A DNA stretch of 44,028 nucleotides from JAGZHZ01 sp963929865 (lineage in GTDB: Bacteria > Bacillota > Clostridia > Lachnospirales > Lachnospiraceae). The notes under the pieces are model-generated. The model was not told the DNA's origin, searched no databases, and saw only the letters and a program-made list of their open reading frames with translations. Below are positions 30,983 through 39,236 of the stretch, piece after piece. Location of the stretch: the NCBI GenBank assembly GCA_963929865.1, contig CAWVKK010000068.1, forward strand, positions 1 through 44,028. Direction: 5' to 3'. The stretch's first letter is position 1, and every line of letters starts with the position of its first letter. The position numbers were made by a program, and so were the translations under genes.

Positions 30983-32554
30983 TCACACCCTGAGACGGAA
31001 GGTCCTTGAGGAAAATTTGTACACCAAAATACAGGCGATCACACAGTACAAAATACAAAAGACAATCGTCATAAATCCAAAGACCAAAGTAGGCATCTGC
31101 ACGTTCATCATAAAGAAGCAGACGAAATAAGTGGCGGAAAGCACAATCGCATACGTTCCGCTTTTGACCTCTGTGCCGGCATTGTATGGCTGAAGCAGAT
31201 AATAGATGGTCAGATAATGGACGGAAAAGAAGACGCTCATGCACAGGACGGACACAAATATGACAGCATAATTCAGGGGATGATCCGTTCCGCCGGAAGC
31301 AAAAAACAGGATGTCAAGACCAGCTCCGATCACAAAAGCAGGCAGCAGATTGACCTTGATAATCTCTCTTAGGCGGATCTGAAACAGCTTCAGGACAAAC
31401 GTAGGCTTCTTAAAAAACGAATACGTAAGCAGGCTGTGATCGCAGTTCATAAACAGCGCGCGCGTAAAATTCGTCCCCCGGTTGATGCTGTACATGATAA
31501 AGACAAAGTACGGCAGATACGTCAGAAACAATTCGTTTGCCGTTTTCCGGCTCTCCGGGACAAGAGAAAACACCAGCAGACCGGCGGATATCAGAAAAAC
31601 ACAGACCATGGCGATCCGCTTTGAAGATTTCCACAGAATTTTCTGGTGACGCCTGATAAACAATTCATTCAGATATTCAAATCCTTTTTTGCTGCTTGTG
31701 ATATCCGTGTCAGAAGAGATCAGCTTTTGGCTCTGCTGCTGCACCGTCTGTTTCGCCGCATCCATCTGGCGCATGGAACTGGAGAGAAGCGTCTGGTACA
31801 TAGAACGGTACTCCCGGAAGGAGACAATCTTTTTAAGAGAAACAAGTCCGCAGATGACACAGAGAAGCATTACGGTCACGATGACCGGGTAAGGCAGCAA
31901 AAGCGGGACGGCGGGCAGCCCGTAAGCGGACGCCAGCAGTATGGCGAGAGCAGCCCACGCAAATTTCCCGAGAAGATTTTCGTTGGCAGCCCTGTGCGTT
32001 TTTTCATAATTCTTTAAAGAAAGCGCGGCCGCGGTCAGCTTCAGACCAGCTATAAAAAATGGAATCAGCAGGCACATCCAAACCGGGACATTTCTTGCGG
32101 AGCCAAAAAAAAGGACGAACGGAAGAAAACCGGCCACAATCTTTAAAATCGCATAGCCATATGTCGCCAGCGCATAGCCGCGCGCATCCATGCGCATCAG
32201 AATGACAGCGTAATACTTATCCTTTGAGGGATTAAACATATAGGTGTTGGTAAAAGCGCCTATGACGCTCAAAAACACAAGAATGTGAAAAAAAAGCTGT
32301 TCCTGGGGCACATTGCGGTACAGGCTTCCCGCGCCGATCACCATCAGCGCCAGATACAGAAATTTTCCGAGAAACACCGAAACCACTTCCCATATCACAG
32401 AGAGAATATTGGCAAAAATTTTAAGCCCGTACACTTGGTAGAGCGTTTCGGGAAACAGTCTCCCTATAAGAGGAATCTGCTTAAGAGAATATAAAATGCT
32501 GTTTACCCGGTAAGCATTTTTTAAAGAAAAAGAAATCCGCAATGTTTTATTCAT
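30983..32554 (-). CDS. Large multi-pass membrane protein, ABC-2 permease-like, function unknown
   Basis: From the ATG at 32554 (GGGAGGAAG upstream) the product has 523 residues with about twelve hydrophobic segments in two groups, separated by a hydrophilic stretch near residues 255-315 (SMRQMDAAKQTVQQQSQ). Proteins of this size and layout are often the permease of a two-gene ABC exporter whose ATPase is encoded just upstream. Here no ATPase gene is present; instead a 24-codon ORF overlaps the start. The protein may work with a distant ATPase or may be left over from a deleted pair. The family assignment is tentative. Confidence 0.7.
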   Translation of the reverse strand: MNKTLRISFSLKNAYRVNSILYSLKQIPLIGRLFPETLYQVYGLKIFANILSVIWEVVSVFLGKFLYLALMVIGAGSLYRNVPQEQLFFHILVFLSVIGAFTNTYMFNPSKDKYYAVILMRMDARGYALATYGYAILKIVAGFLPFVLFFGSARNVPVWMCLLIPFFIAGLKLTAAALSLKNYEKTHRAANENLLGKFAWAALAILLASAYGLPAVPLLLPYPVIVTVMLLCVICGLVSLKKIVSFREYRSMYQTLLSSSMRQMDAAKQTVQQQSQKLISSDTDITSSKKGFEYLNELFIRRHQKILWKSSKRIAMVCVFLISAGLLVFSLVPESRKTANELFLTYLPYFVFIMYSINRGTNFTRALFMNCDHSLLTYSFFKKPTFVLKLFQIRLREIIKVNLLPAFVIGAGLDILFFASGGTDHPLNYAVIFVSVLCMSVFFSVHYLTIYYLLQPYNAGTEVKSGTYAIVLSATYFVCFFMMNVQMPTLVFGFMTIVFCILYCVIACILVYKFSSRTFRLRV

Positions 32555-32621
32555 AATCTTCCTCCCGCAGCGCTTCCTTTTTTTCGAAAGGATTGGAAAG
32601 ATGTTCTGCCGCAAAGTTCAT
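32547..32621 (-). CDS. 24-codon ORF overlapping the permease-like gene
   Basis: A strong ribosome binding site (GAAGGAGGA) precedes an ATG at 32621 that opens a frame of 24 codons (MNFAAEHLSNPFEKKEALREEDYE). Its stop codon TAA lies 7 bases inside the next gene, so translation of the two is coupled. It could be a leader peptide, or the fused ends of an ABC ATPase gene whose middle has been deleted, since such a gene usually stands here. Coding status is not proved. Confidence 0.45.
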   Translation of the reverse strand: MNFAAEHLSNPFEKKEALREEDYE

Positions 32622-32764
32622 ATGATTTCCTCCTTCGATAGATTTTGGCAAATATCTTAAAAAAAAGTGAAAATTTTTAACATCTTGAAAAAAGAAAAGA
32701 AAATTCCTCAAAAAAATGGATAAAAAAAGAAAAAAATCCGCAGCTTAAGTTCGGGAAACGTTGC

Positions 32765-32793
32765 TTTACAACGAGAGAGTGATCGAATATAAT
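32765..32793 (+). promoter_or_regulatory. Sigma-A promoter of the carboxypeptidase gene
   Basis: TTTACA (32765-32770) is followed after 17 bases by a perfect TATAAT (32788-32793). The transcript would begin near 32800 and carry a leader of about 90 bases before the start codon at 32892. Confidence 0.7.
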
Positions 32794-32891
32794 GATGGTG
32801 TGATCAAAAGAAGGTTTGCATAAGCAGTTTTAAATTGCGGCGCAGCGAAGAAGCCGCCGCAAAATCAATAGAAAAAACAGGAGGCAGACGA

Positions 32892-34700
32892 ATGAAAAAG
32901 AAAAGATGGAGAAAGAAAACAGGGCTGGCTGTAATCCTGCTGAGTCTGTTGCTGTCAACGGTCAACCTCACCTATGCAGAAGAAGGCGCGTATGTGCAGG
33001 AAGAAACGCAGCCCGAGACAATCGAAGCGTATGCCATACCGATTGAGTCGAACAATACGCAGAACTGGCCTCAAGGCCCTCAGATTGAGGCGGAGGCGGC
33101 AATTGTCATGGAGATGGAGACCGGAACGGTTCTGTACGCAAAAAATATCAAGGCAAAAGAGTATCCGGCAAGCATCACAAAGCTGATGACGGTCCTGATC
33201 GCCCTGGAAAATGGAAATCTCGACGACACCGTCACGTTTTCCCAGGAAGCAGTTTACAGCATAGAACCGGGCAGCAGCCATCTGGGAATCAGACCGGATG
33301 AACAGCTCAGTCTGAGGCAGTCTCTGTTCGGCATTATGCTTGCATCGGCAAACGATATCTCAAACGGTGTGGCAGAGCATATCGGAGGAACGATCGACCA
33401 CTTTGTGGAGATGATGAACCAGAAAGCCCAGGAGCTTGGATGCCTGAACACCCACTTTGTCAACGCACATGGACTCCACGATGACAACCACTATACATGC
33501 GCCTACGATATGGCGCTGATCGCGCAGGAGGTTTTTCAGTATCCTTCGTTCCGGACGATCACAAAGACAGTGGAATGCAGCTTTCCGCCGACAAACGTGG
33601 TGGATGAGACGCGATACTTTATCAACAACCAGCGTATGCTCTACGATGAGGAGTTTAAGTATGAAGGATGCATCGGCGGAAAGACGGGATTTACCGACCA
33701 GGCTTTAAATACGCTGGTCACATATGCAGAGAGAGACGGCACGGTTTTGATCAGCGTGATCCTCAAACTGAACGGCGCGTACAAAACCTTCCAGGAATCC
33801 GCTCTTTTGCTGGATTATGGATTTGAAAATTTTGAAAAGAGAACCTTTTCCAATCAGGGGACGGACGAGAACTTTTCCGCGATCGCAGAAGCGAATGCCT
33901 CAGAGGAGTTTGATCTGAGCGCTTCTGTCGAAAATCAGTCTCTGGTGATGGACGAGACGTCGACGGTGATCGTCCCAAAAGGAATCGACCTTGCCGATTT
34001 GAAGACAGAGATGACAAAAAAGGATGACGATACCGGAACGCTGACATACCGGTATCATGGATGGCCGGTGGGAAAGGTAAACGTGAAATATCAGGAGGCC
34101 CGCCAGACAGAGGCGCAGACAGTCGCCCAGACGCAGTCTGAGACGGCTGTGGTCCAGACAGAAGCGCAGGAAAACAGCCCGAGCATTTTCCAGGCGCTCA
34201 ACTCAGGAGTCAGCAAAATCAGCTCCCTGATAGAAAAGGCAGACGATTATATTCTCAACCACAAGGCGTTCTGCACAGCCGTATGCGTGATTCTGCTGAT
34301 TATTTTTATTCCTCTTCTGATTTTGACGTATTTCAGAGCAAGAAAGCTGAGCAAAAGAAGAAAAGACATCGAGTGGGAGAAACAGGAGATTGCCCGCATC
34401 GAGAGAGAGATTGACGAGAAAACAACGGAAGAGATCGAGATGGAGCTGCGCGCTGCGATGAAAAAAGAAAGAGAAGCGCAGGAAAAAGCGAAAAAAGCGA
34501 TGGAAGAACTCGAAGAGGCAAAGAGACAGATCAGCGAGATTGAAGAAAAAAAAGCGAAGATGGAAACGGTGTGGGACGAGGACGACGAGGATGACGAAGA
34601 CGACGAGATATGGAGCAGCGACAATGATGAAAAAAATCAGAAGAAGCGGGAGACTGATTCAGAAGAAAGCTGGCACGATCATGAGGAGGAAGAAGAATGA
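32892..34700 (+). CDS. D-alanyl-D-alanine carboxypeptidase (S11, PBP5-like) with cytoplasmic coiled-coil and acidic tail
   Basis: This 602-residue protein has a signal peptide (cleavage near TYA-EEG) and an S11 peptidase domain with all three active-site motifs: SITK (94-97), SAN (152-154) and KTG (264-266). A PBP5 C-terminal domain follows, then a Gln/Thr-rich linker, a true membrane helix (about 458-480) and about 120 cytoplasmic residues. These begin as a charged coiled coil and end in an acidic tract rich in D-D-E and H-E. Ordinary PBP5 proteins end in an amphipathic membrane anchor, so the cytoplasmic tail is unusual and could link wall trimming to an internal partner. The ATG at 32892 has AGGAGG nearby. 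Its stop overlaps the next gene (ATGA). Confidence 0.93.
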   Translation: MKKKRWRKKTGLAVILLSLLLSTVNLTYAEEGAYVQEETQPETIEAYAIPIESNNTQNWPQGPQIEAEAAIVMEMETGTVLYAKNIKAKEYPASITKLMTVLIALENGNLDDTVTFSQEAVYSIEPGSSHLGIRPDEQLSLRQSLFGIMLASANDISNGVAEHIGGTIDHFVEMMNQKAQELGCLNTHFVNAHGLHDDNHYTCAYDMALIAQEVFQYPSFRTITKTVECSFPPTNVVDETRYFINNQRMLYDEEFKYEGCIGGKTGFTDQALNTLVTYAERDGTVLISVILKLNGAYKTFQESALLLDYGFENFEKRTFSNQGTDENFSAIAEANASEEFDLSASVENQSLVMDETSTVIVPKGIDLADLKTEMTKKDDDTGTLTYRYHGWPVGKVNVKYQEARQTEAQTVAQTQSETAVVQTEAQENSPSIFQALNSGVSKISSLIEKADDYILNHKAFCTAVCVILLIIFIPLLILTYFRARKLSKRRKDIEWEKQEIARIEREIDEKTTEEIEMELRAAMKKEREAQEKAKKAMEELEEAKRQISEIEEKKAKMETVWDEDDEDDEDDEIWSSDNDEKNQKKRETDSEESWHDHEEEEE

Positions 34701-35434
34701 ATTGGGTGTCGCCGATTAAAGATGAAGAGACGCTGGAGCATTTCAAGCAAAAGCTAAGAGAAGTAGATGACAAATATTATATTATGTTTGAAATCGGAGT
34801 GGGGACGGGGCTGCAGCTGCAGGAGATTTTAAAATTCAGAAATAAGGATATCCGGGGAAAATCCAGCATAGAGGCCTATATCGGGACAAGGAATATCAAG
34901 AAAGTGTTTGAGATTCCAAAAGAGCTTCAGAAAATCATTTTAGACTACACACAAGGGAAAGATCCGGAAGATTACCTGATTGTCGGTCACGCGGGATCGA
35001 AAACGCCGCTCTCGAGAGAGCAGGCATACCGTGTCTTCAAAAACGCAGGAAAAGAGATCGGGCTGAATTCTGTCGGCGCCCAGACTATGAGAAAGACATT
35101 TGCATGGAAGTATTACAAGGCGACCAACGACATCTATTATCTGCAGAAACTGTTAAACCATGCCTCCCCTTCCATTACATACCGCTATATCGGAGAGCGG
35201 CCCGATGTGGACATCGTCCTGAAAAAAATGACTGCGGAAGAAAATGAGAGGAGCCGGTATCTGCTGTATAAAGACAACAACGGCAAGAAAAGAATCCAAA
35301 AGCTTAAAGAACTGCTCGACGAAATCGAAAGAGAGATGGATAATCCGACCAACAACGACGCCTACTATGGAAAAGTAGACTGTCTGCTGACGGAGTGGGA
35401 AAATCTGGCAGAAAATTTTAATATTACGAAATAA
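34697..35434 (+). CDS. Tyrosine recombinase-like protein with degenerate active site
   Basis: This 245-residue protein has the fold of the XerC/XerD catalytic domain but lacks an N-terminal core-binding domain. The usual first arginine of G-L-R is glutamine here (GTGLQLQEIL, Q40), and the usual His of H-x-L-R is also glutamine (GAQTMRKTF, Q129 with R132 kept). The later His (NHASPSI, H155) and the nucleophile Tyr (YRYIG, Y164) remain. Strand cleavage is therefore doubtful; DNA binding may persist. A charged helical tail fills residues 180-245. The start overlaps the carboxypeptidase stop by 4 bases. No attachment sites or phage genes are near, so it is probably a domesticated protein. Confidence 0.85.
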   Translation: MNWVSPIKDEETLEHFKQKLREVDDKYYIMFEIGVGTGLQLQEILKFRNKDIRGKSSIEAYIGTRNIKKVFEIPKELQKIILDYTQGKDPEDYLIVGHAGSKTPLSREQAYRVFKNAGKEIGLNSVGAQTMRKTFAWKYYKATNDIYYLQKLLNHASPSITYRYIGERPDVDIVLKKMTAEENERSRYLLYKDNNGKKRIQKLKELLDEIEREMDNPTNNDAYYGKVDCLLTEWENLAENFNITK

Positions 35435-35467
35435 AAATTTGCGCGCATCTAAGACGCTTCTCATCAG

Positions 35468-35523
35468 AATGTCCGCGCAGCAGGCTGTGATAAGCACGCC
35501 GCTGCACGGACATTTTATTTTTT
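35468..35523 (+). terminator. Terminator of the carboxypeptidase-recombinase operon
   Basis: AATGTCCG (35468-35475) with GCAGC (35477-35481) pairs with GCTGC (35501-35505) and CGGACATT (35507-35514), giving 13 pairs with one mismatch. TTTATTTTTT follows in the plus direction. It ends just before the convergent exonuclease gene. Confidence 0.88.
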
Positions 35524-35525
35524 CG

Positions 35526-36506
35526 TCAGGAAGAGTGGAACGTATGGGCGACCATGATTTCTTCCTGACGTTTGAAACGCTTCTTTTCGCGGGCTGCGCG
35601 CTGCATGTCCCGAATTTTGCAGGCGCCTTCCGGTCCGACGCTTTTTACGGTTCGAATACAGAATATTCTGCCGTCTTCTGACTTTTTAAAACGAATTTTT
35701 CCTCTGAAATACCCATGCTCCTGGCAGCGGCAAAGACAGTAATAGCTTTTGGAGGAGCCGACAAACCACGGAATTTCCGCAACCGTATTGCGATGGCAAA
35801 GATAGCACGGCGCCTGGGTCAGACTGCGGTCCTTCATCGCGGCAAGACGGCTGTCAAATTCAGCGGAAATATATTTGGAATATGTCTCATAAATGACATA
35901 AATCTCCTCTCCCGGCTGTCTCGGATGCCGGTAGCAGTCAATCGAGTAATTTTTAAAAATATCTCTTTTGCTGATATGCCTCATCACCATGCTGGCATAG
36001 CGCGCATCTGACAGAGCATCATGAAAGCCGTCATCCTTTGGAATACCCAGATAGTCGACGGCGAACTCTAAATTTCGCCGCGTTTTGCGGTCCTCATAGA
36101 CAATACTGAAAATTTTCTGAATATCATAAAAAAACAGAGGAAATAAAAACGGGGATTCGATACCGTGATACTTCAAATTCCGCTGCAGTTCGGTTAAATC
36201 TGAAGGTCCCCACGTACAGAAGTAGGAGTAAGGACCGCACCAGGAAAAAAAATCCCTGACCACTTGCGGAAACGTTCTTGCGCTTTGGTAATCTTCCGGA
36301 TTAAGGCGCAGAATTTCCTGAATTTTATAGTGGATTTCGGGATAGACAACAGGGCGGATCCGTTCGCAGAACTGATCGGCAACATTCAGATCCCGATCAA
36401 GCTTGACAGCGCCGATCTGAAGAATTTCAAAAGGAATCTGAGGATTTTCCTGTTCCCTGCCTTCAGGGGACTGATTCCATTCCAGATCTAAAACAATATA
36501 ATTCAT
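35526..36506 (-). CDS. DEDDh 3'-5' exonuclease with C-terminal cysteine-rich module
   Basis: This 326-residue protein opens with an exonuclease domain (about 1-180): YIVLDLEWN gives the first D-x-E metal ligands, the FCTWGPSDLTEL segment a further Asp, and FHDALSDA the His and Asp of the last motif. It resembles RNase T and DNA polymerase III epsilon. After about residue 230 come paired cysteines (PCYLCH, YYCLCRCQ) that may form a zinc site, and a basic tail. The substrate, DNA or RNA, cannot be told. It converges on the recombinase gene and has a good promoter at 36524-36552. Confidence 0.9.
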   Translation of the reverse strand: MNYIVLDLEWNQSPEGREQENPQIPFEILQIGAVKLDRDLNVADQFCERIRPVVYPEIHYKIQEILRLNPEDYQSARTFPQVVRDFFSWCGPYSYFCTWGPSDLTELQRNLKYHGIESPFLFPLFFYDIQKIFSIVYEDRKTRRNLEFAVDYLGIPKDDGFHDALSDARYASMVMRHISKRDIFKNYSIDCYRHPRQPGEEIYVIYETYSKYISAEFDSRLAAMKDRSLTQAPCYLCHRNTVAEIPWFVGSSKSYYCLCRCQEHGYFRGKIRFKKSEDGRIFCIRTVKSVGPEGACKIRDMQRAAREKKRFKRQEEIMVAHTFHSS

Positions 36507-36523
36507 AGTATCACCCGTGTATG

Positions 36524-36552
36524 AGTATACACAGTTTTCAAGAAAAATACAA
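36524..36552 (-). promoter_or_regulatory. Promoter of the exonuclease gene
   Basis: On the minus strand TTGTAT (36547-36552) is followed after 17 bases by TATACT (36524-36529), with TG in the extended -10 position. The start codon is only 18 bases further on, so the 5' leader is short. Confidence 0.6.
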
Positions 36553-36672
36553 GGTTGTTCGTCAACATGTCCATGAAAAGAAAAAAATATATATGAAATA
36601 CTGTAAGAACAAGAAAAAAAGGCGGGGAAAAAGGAAGAAGATACAAGGTTTTGGCAAATCTTTGTATATTTG

Positions 36673-36681
36673 TGGTATAGA
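36673..36681 (+). promoter_or_regulatory. Possible extended -10 promoter of the ABC ATPase gene
   Basis: TGG-TATAGA (36673-36681) gives an extended -10 element. A TTGGCA lies 19 bases upstream of it, an over-long spacing. The assignment is tentative. Confidence 0.35.
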
Positions 36682-36775
36682 ATCCAAAATTTTTTTCGAT
36701 TATACTAAAGAACAGATGTGCCGAGAGGGCAGAAATCGACGGATAGAAAATGAAGATTTTGGGAGGAAACGGATT

Positions 36776-37888
36776 ATGGCAAGTTTATCATTACAGCATA
36801 TCACAAAGATTTATCCAAACGGACTGGAAGCTGTAAAGGATGTCAGTCTTGAGATTGACGACAGGGAATTTATCGTGTTCGCAGGACCGTTAGGATGCGG
36901 AAAATCTACGCTGCTTCGCATGATCGCGGGATTGGAGGAAATCTCGTCAGGCGTCATAAAAATAGGGGACACGGTAGTCAATGACACTGATACAAAAGAC
37001 AGAGACGTTGCAATGATCTTCCAGACGTATAAGCTGTATCCAGATATGACTGTCTATGAGAATATGGAATTTGGTCTGAAGATGCAGAAAATACCTCAGG
37101 AAGTGATCGACGAGAGAATCCAGGAGGCGGCGGAAATTCTGAAAATAGAGAAGCTTCTTGGGTGTAAGCCGGAGGAGCTGTCAGAAGGACAGAAACACCG
37201 CGTGGCGGTAGGACGCACGATTGTCCGCTGCCCGAAGGTGTTTCTGATGGACGAGCCCCTTGTAAATTTGGAAAAAAAACTTGGGGATGCGGTGCGCAAA
37301 GAAATTTTAACGATGCACCGGAGACTAAATACGACTACTATTTATGTGACAAGCGATCAGGAAGAGGCGATGCAGCTGGGAAGCAAAATCGTAGTTATGC
37401 AGGACGGCATGATTCAGCAGATCGGAAGCGCGCAGGAGCTGTACGAAAAACCGAGCAATCTGTTTGTGGCAGGATTTATCGGCTCGCCTGAGATGAATTT
37501 TTTGGACGCGCGCCTTCGCGTCTGCGAAAAAGAATGGAAGCTTGAGATCGGAAGCAGTCTGGTAAGTATTCCGGAACAAAAAGCAAAGAAAGCTTTGGAA
37601 AAAGCATACGGTGAAAAGAATGTGATCCTGGGAATCCGGCCCGAAGACGTCTGCGTCATTGCGGACGGGGATAAGGCGGACAAAGAGCGGATGATAGAAA
37701 CCGCAGCAGTGTCCTGCGAGCCGGCAAAGCAGGAAGGATATCTGAAAATCGAGACAGAAGAATTGGAGATCACCGCAAAAGCAGGCGCTGTGTCCGACAT
37801 AGAAAAGGGAGACAAAATCAGACTGTACCTCAATATGGAAAAAGCGCATCTGTTTGACAAAGAGACAGGACAGAGCATTTCAGACTGA
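36776..37888 (+). CDS. Sugar-ABC-type ATPase (MalK/MsmK-like) with degenerate motifs
   Basis: From the ATG at 36776 (GGGAGGAAAC upstream) the product has 370 residues: an ATPase domain followed by the beta-rich regulatory domain of MalK/UgpC proteins. Compared with MalK, several conserved positions have changed: Walker A is GPLGCGKST, the signature is LSEGQ instead of LSGGQ, the D-loop is LVNLEKK instead of LSNLDxx, and the H-loop histidine is serine (YVTSDQEEAM, S193). Walker B Glu160 and Q83 remain. The H-loop change should slow or stop ATP hydrolysis. No permease genes are adjacent. It may be a regulatory relative of the shared sugar ATPase, or poorly active. Confidence 0.85.
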   Translation: MASLSLQHITKIYPNGLEAVKDVSLEIDDREFIVFAGPLGCGKSTLLRMIAGLEEISSGVIKIGDTVVNDTDTKDRDVAMIFQTYKLYPDMTVYENMEFGLKMQKIPQEVIDERIQEAAEILKIEKLLGCKPEELSEGQKHRVAVGRTIVRCPKVFLMDEPLVNLEKKLGDAVRKEILTMHRRLNTTTIYVTSDQEEAMQLGSKIVVMQDGMIQQIGSAQELYEKPSNLFVAGFIGSPEMNFLDARLRVCEKEWKLEIGSSLVSIPEQKAKKALEKAYGEKNVILGIRPEDVCVIADGDKADKERMIETAAVSCEPAKQEGYLKIETEELEITAKAGAVSDIEKGDKIRLYLNMEKAHLFDKETGQSISD

Positions 37889-37898
37889 CGCGTCAGGG

Positions 37899-37943
37899 AA
37901 GAAAAAAGAGTGGGCAAAAACAGATTGCCGACTCTTTTTTCTT
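37899..37943 (+). terminator. Terminator of the ABC ATPase gene
   Basis: AAGAAAAAAGAGT (37899-37911) pairs perfectly with ACTCTTTTTTCTT (37931-37943), with GGCA/TGCC pairs (37913-37916 with 37926-37929) inside. The T-rich right arm doubles as the U-tract. It separates the ATPase from the CdaR-type regulator gene. Confidence 0.85.
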
Positions 37944-37970
37944 GTGTTTTTTTCCGTTTTGTTTTATCAT
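37942..37970 (+). promoter_or_regulatory. Probable promoter of the CdaR-type regulator gene
   Basis: TTGTGT (37942-37947) and TATCAT (37965-37970) are 17 bases apart. Directly downstream, GGACAAGAATGTCAC contains a small GACA/TGTC inverted repeat that could bind a regulator. Confidence 0.45.
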
Positions 37971-38059
37971 TAGGGACAAGAATGTCACTAACGTTTATCA
38001 GGATAGGAAACAATGCTCTAAAAGAACGCAGAAAAAAGGAAAGAAGAGGAAGTGAACAA

Positions 38060-39142
38060 ATGATTTCTAGCCAGGTTTTACAGAACGTAGTCGATGAATT
38101 GAGAGCGATCACACGGACTGATCTGTGTGTGATGGATTTAGAGGGAAGAACGATTGCCGCGACGTTTTCAGACATAGGGATACCGGAAGAGACCGTTGGA
38201 AGCTTTGTGAATTCAGTAGCCGACAGCCAGGTCATTCAGGGATATCATTTTTTTAAGATATTAGATGAACATGCCCTGGAATATATCCTGATTGCCAGAG
38301 GAGCGAGCGAAGACGTTTATATGATTGGGAAGGTGGCCGTCAGTGAAATTCAAAATCTGATCGTCGCCTATAAAGAAAGATTTGATAAAAACAATTTTAT
38401 TCAGAATCTGCTGCTCGACAATCTGCTGCTTGTCGATATCTATAACCGCGCCAAAAAGCTCCATATAGAAGTCGACGCGCGCCGCATTGTCTTTGTCATT
38501 GAGACGAAATACGAAAAGGACAACGCAGCGATGGAGACTGTGAGAAGTCTGTTCACAGCAAAGACAAGAGATTTTATCACGGCAGTGGATGAAAAAAGCA
38601 TCATTTTGGTCAAAGAAGTAAAAGAAGGCGAAGATTATCCTCAGATGGAAGAGACAGCGAAAATGCTGCTGGATATGCTCAACACAGAGGCGATGTCAAG
38701 CGTTAAAATTGCATACGGAACAATAGTCGAGACGATAAAACAGGTGTCCAAATCTTACAAAGAAGCGAAAATGGCCCTGGACGTTGGAAAAATATTTTAT
38801 GCCGAAAAAAATATCGTCGCTTATAATATGCTTGGAATCGGCCGTCTGATTTACCAGCTGCCGATTCCTCTGTGCAAAATGTTCATGACAGAAATATTTG
38901 GAGATCACATGCCGGATACTTTTGACGATGAGACGCTGACGACCATCAACAAATTTTTTGAAAATAATCTGAACGTTTCAGAGACCTCAAGACAGCTGTA
39001 TGTACACCGCAACACCTTGGTTTACCGGCTGGAAAAATTACAGAAAAACACAGGACTCGATATCAGAGTGTTCGACGACGCCCTGACGTTTAAGATTGCG
39101 CTGATGGTAGTAAGCTACATGAAATATATGGAAGAGCAATAA
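38060..39142 (+). CDS. CdaR/PucR-type transcriptional regulator
   Basis: From the ATG at 38060 the product has 360 residues. Residues 1-130 resemble the sugar-diacid-recognition region of CdaR proteins (VLQNVVDELRAITRTDLCVMDLEGRTIAATF). A middle alpha/beta domain follows, then a PucR-type HTH at the end (NVSETSRQLYVHRNTLVYRLEKLQ). CdaR proteins respond to sugar acids such as glucarate or glycerate and switch on their breakdown genes. GAAGAGGAAG precedes the start. It sits 94 bases before the hydratase gene, its likely target. An upstream in-frame start at 37910 would lie within a terminator and is rejected. Confidence 0.92.
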   Translation: MISSQVLQNVVDELRAITRTDLCVMDLEGRTIAATFSDIGIPEETVGSFVNSVADSQVIQGYHFFKILDEHALEYILIARGASEDVYMIGKVAVSEIQNLIVAYKERFDKNNFIQNLLLDNLLLVDIYNRAKKLHIEVDARRIVFVIETKYEKDNAAMETVRSLFTAKTRDFITAVDEKSIILVKEVKEGEDYPQMEETAKMLLDMLNTEAMSSVKIAYGTIVETIKQVSKSYKEAKMALDVGKIFYAEKNIVAYNMLGIGRLIYQLPIPLCKMFMTEIFGDHMPDTFDDETLTTINKFFENNLNVSETSRQLYVHRNTLVYRLEKLQKNTGLDIRVFDDALTFKIALMVVSYMKYMEEQ

Positions 39143-39236
39143 AAAAACGGCTCAAGAAAAAATCAAGATGAAAAGGCGGACAGACAACCCAGTTCTGCCT
39201 TCTCAGATATAAAAAACAGGATCAGGAGGGAAAAAG

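Noticed and set aside
34697..35434. The tyrosine recombinase as evidence of an integrated mobile element
   Set aside because: Its active site is degenerate, it is translationally coupled to a wall enzyme, and no direct repeats, excisionase or phage genes are nearby. The tRNA-Arg gene is far away.
37414..38235. 273-codon minus-strand frame across the ATPase-regulator junction
   Set aside because: It runs through a strong plus-strand terminator and promoter and overlaps two real genes.
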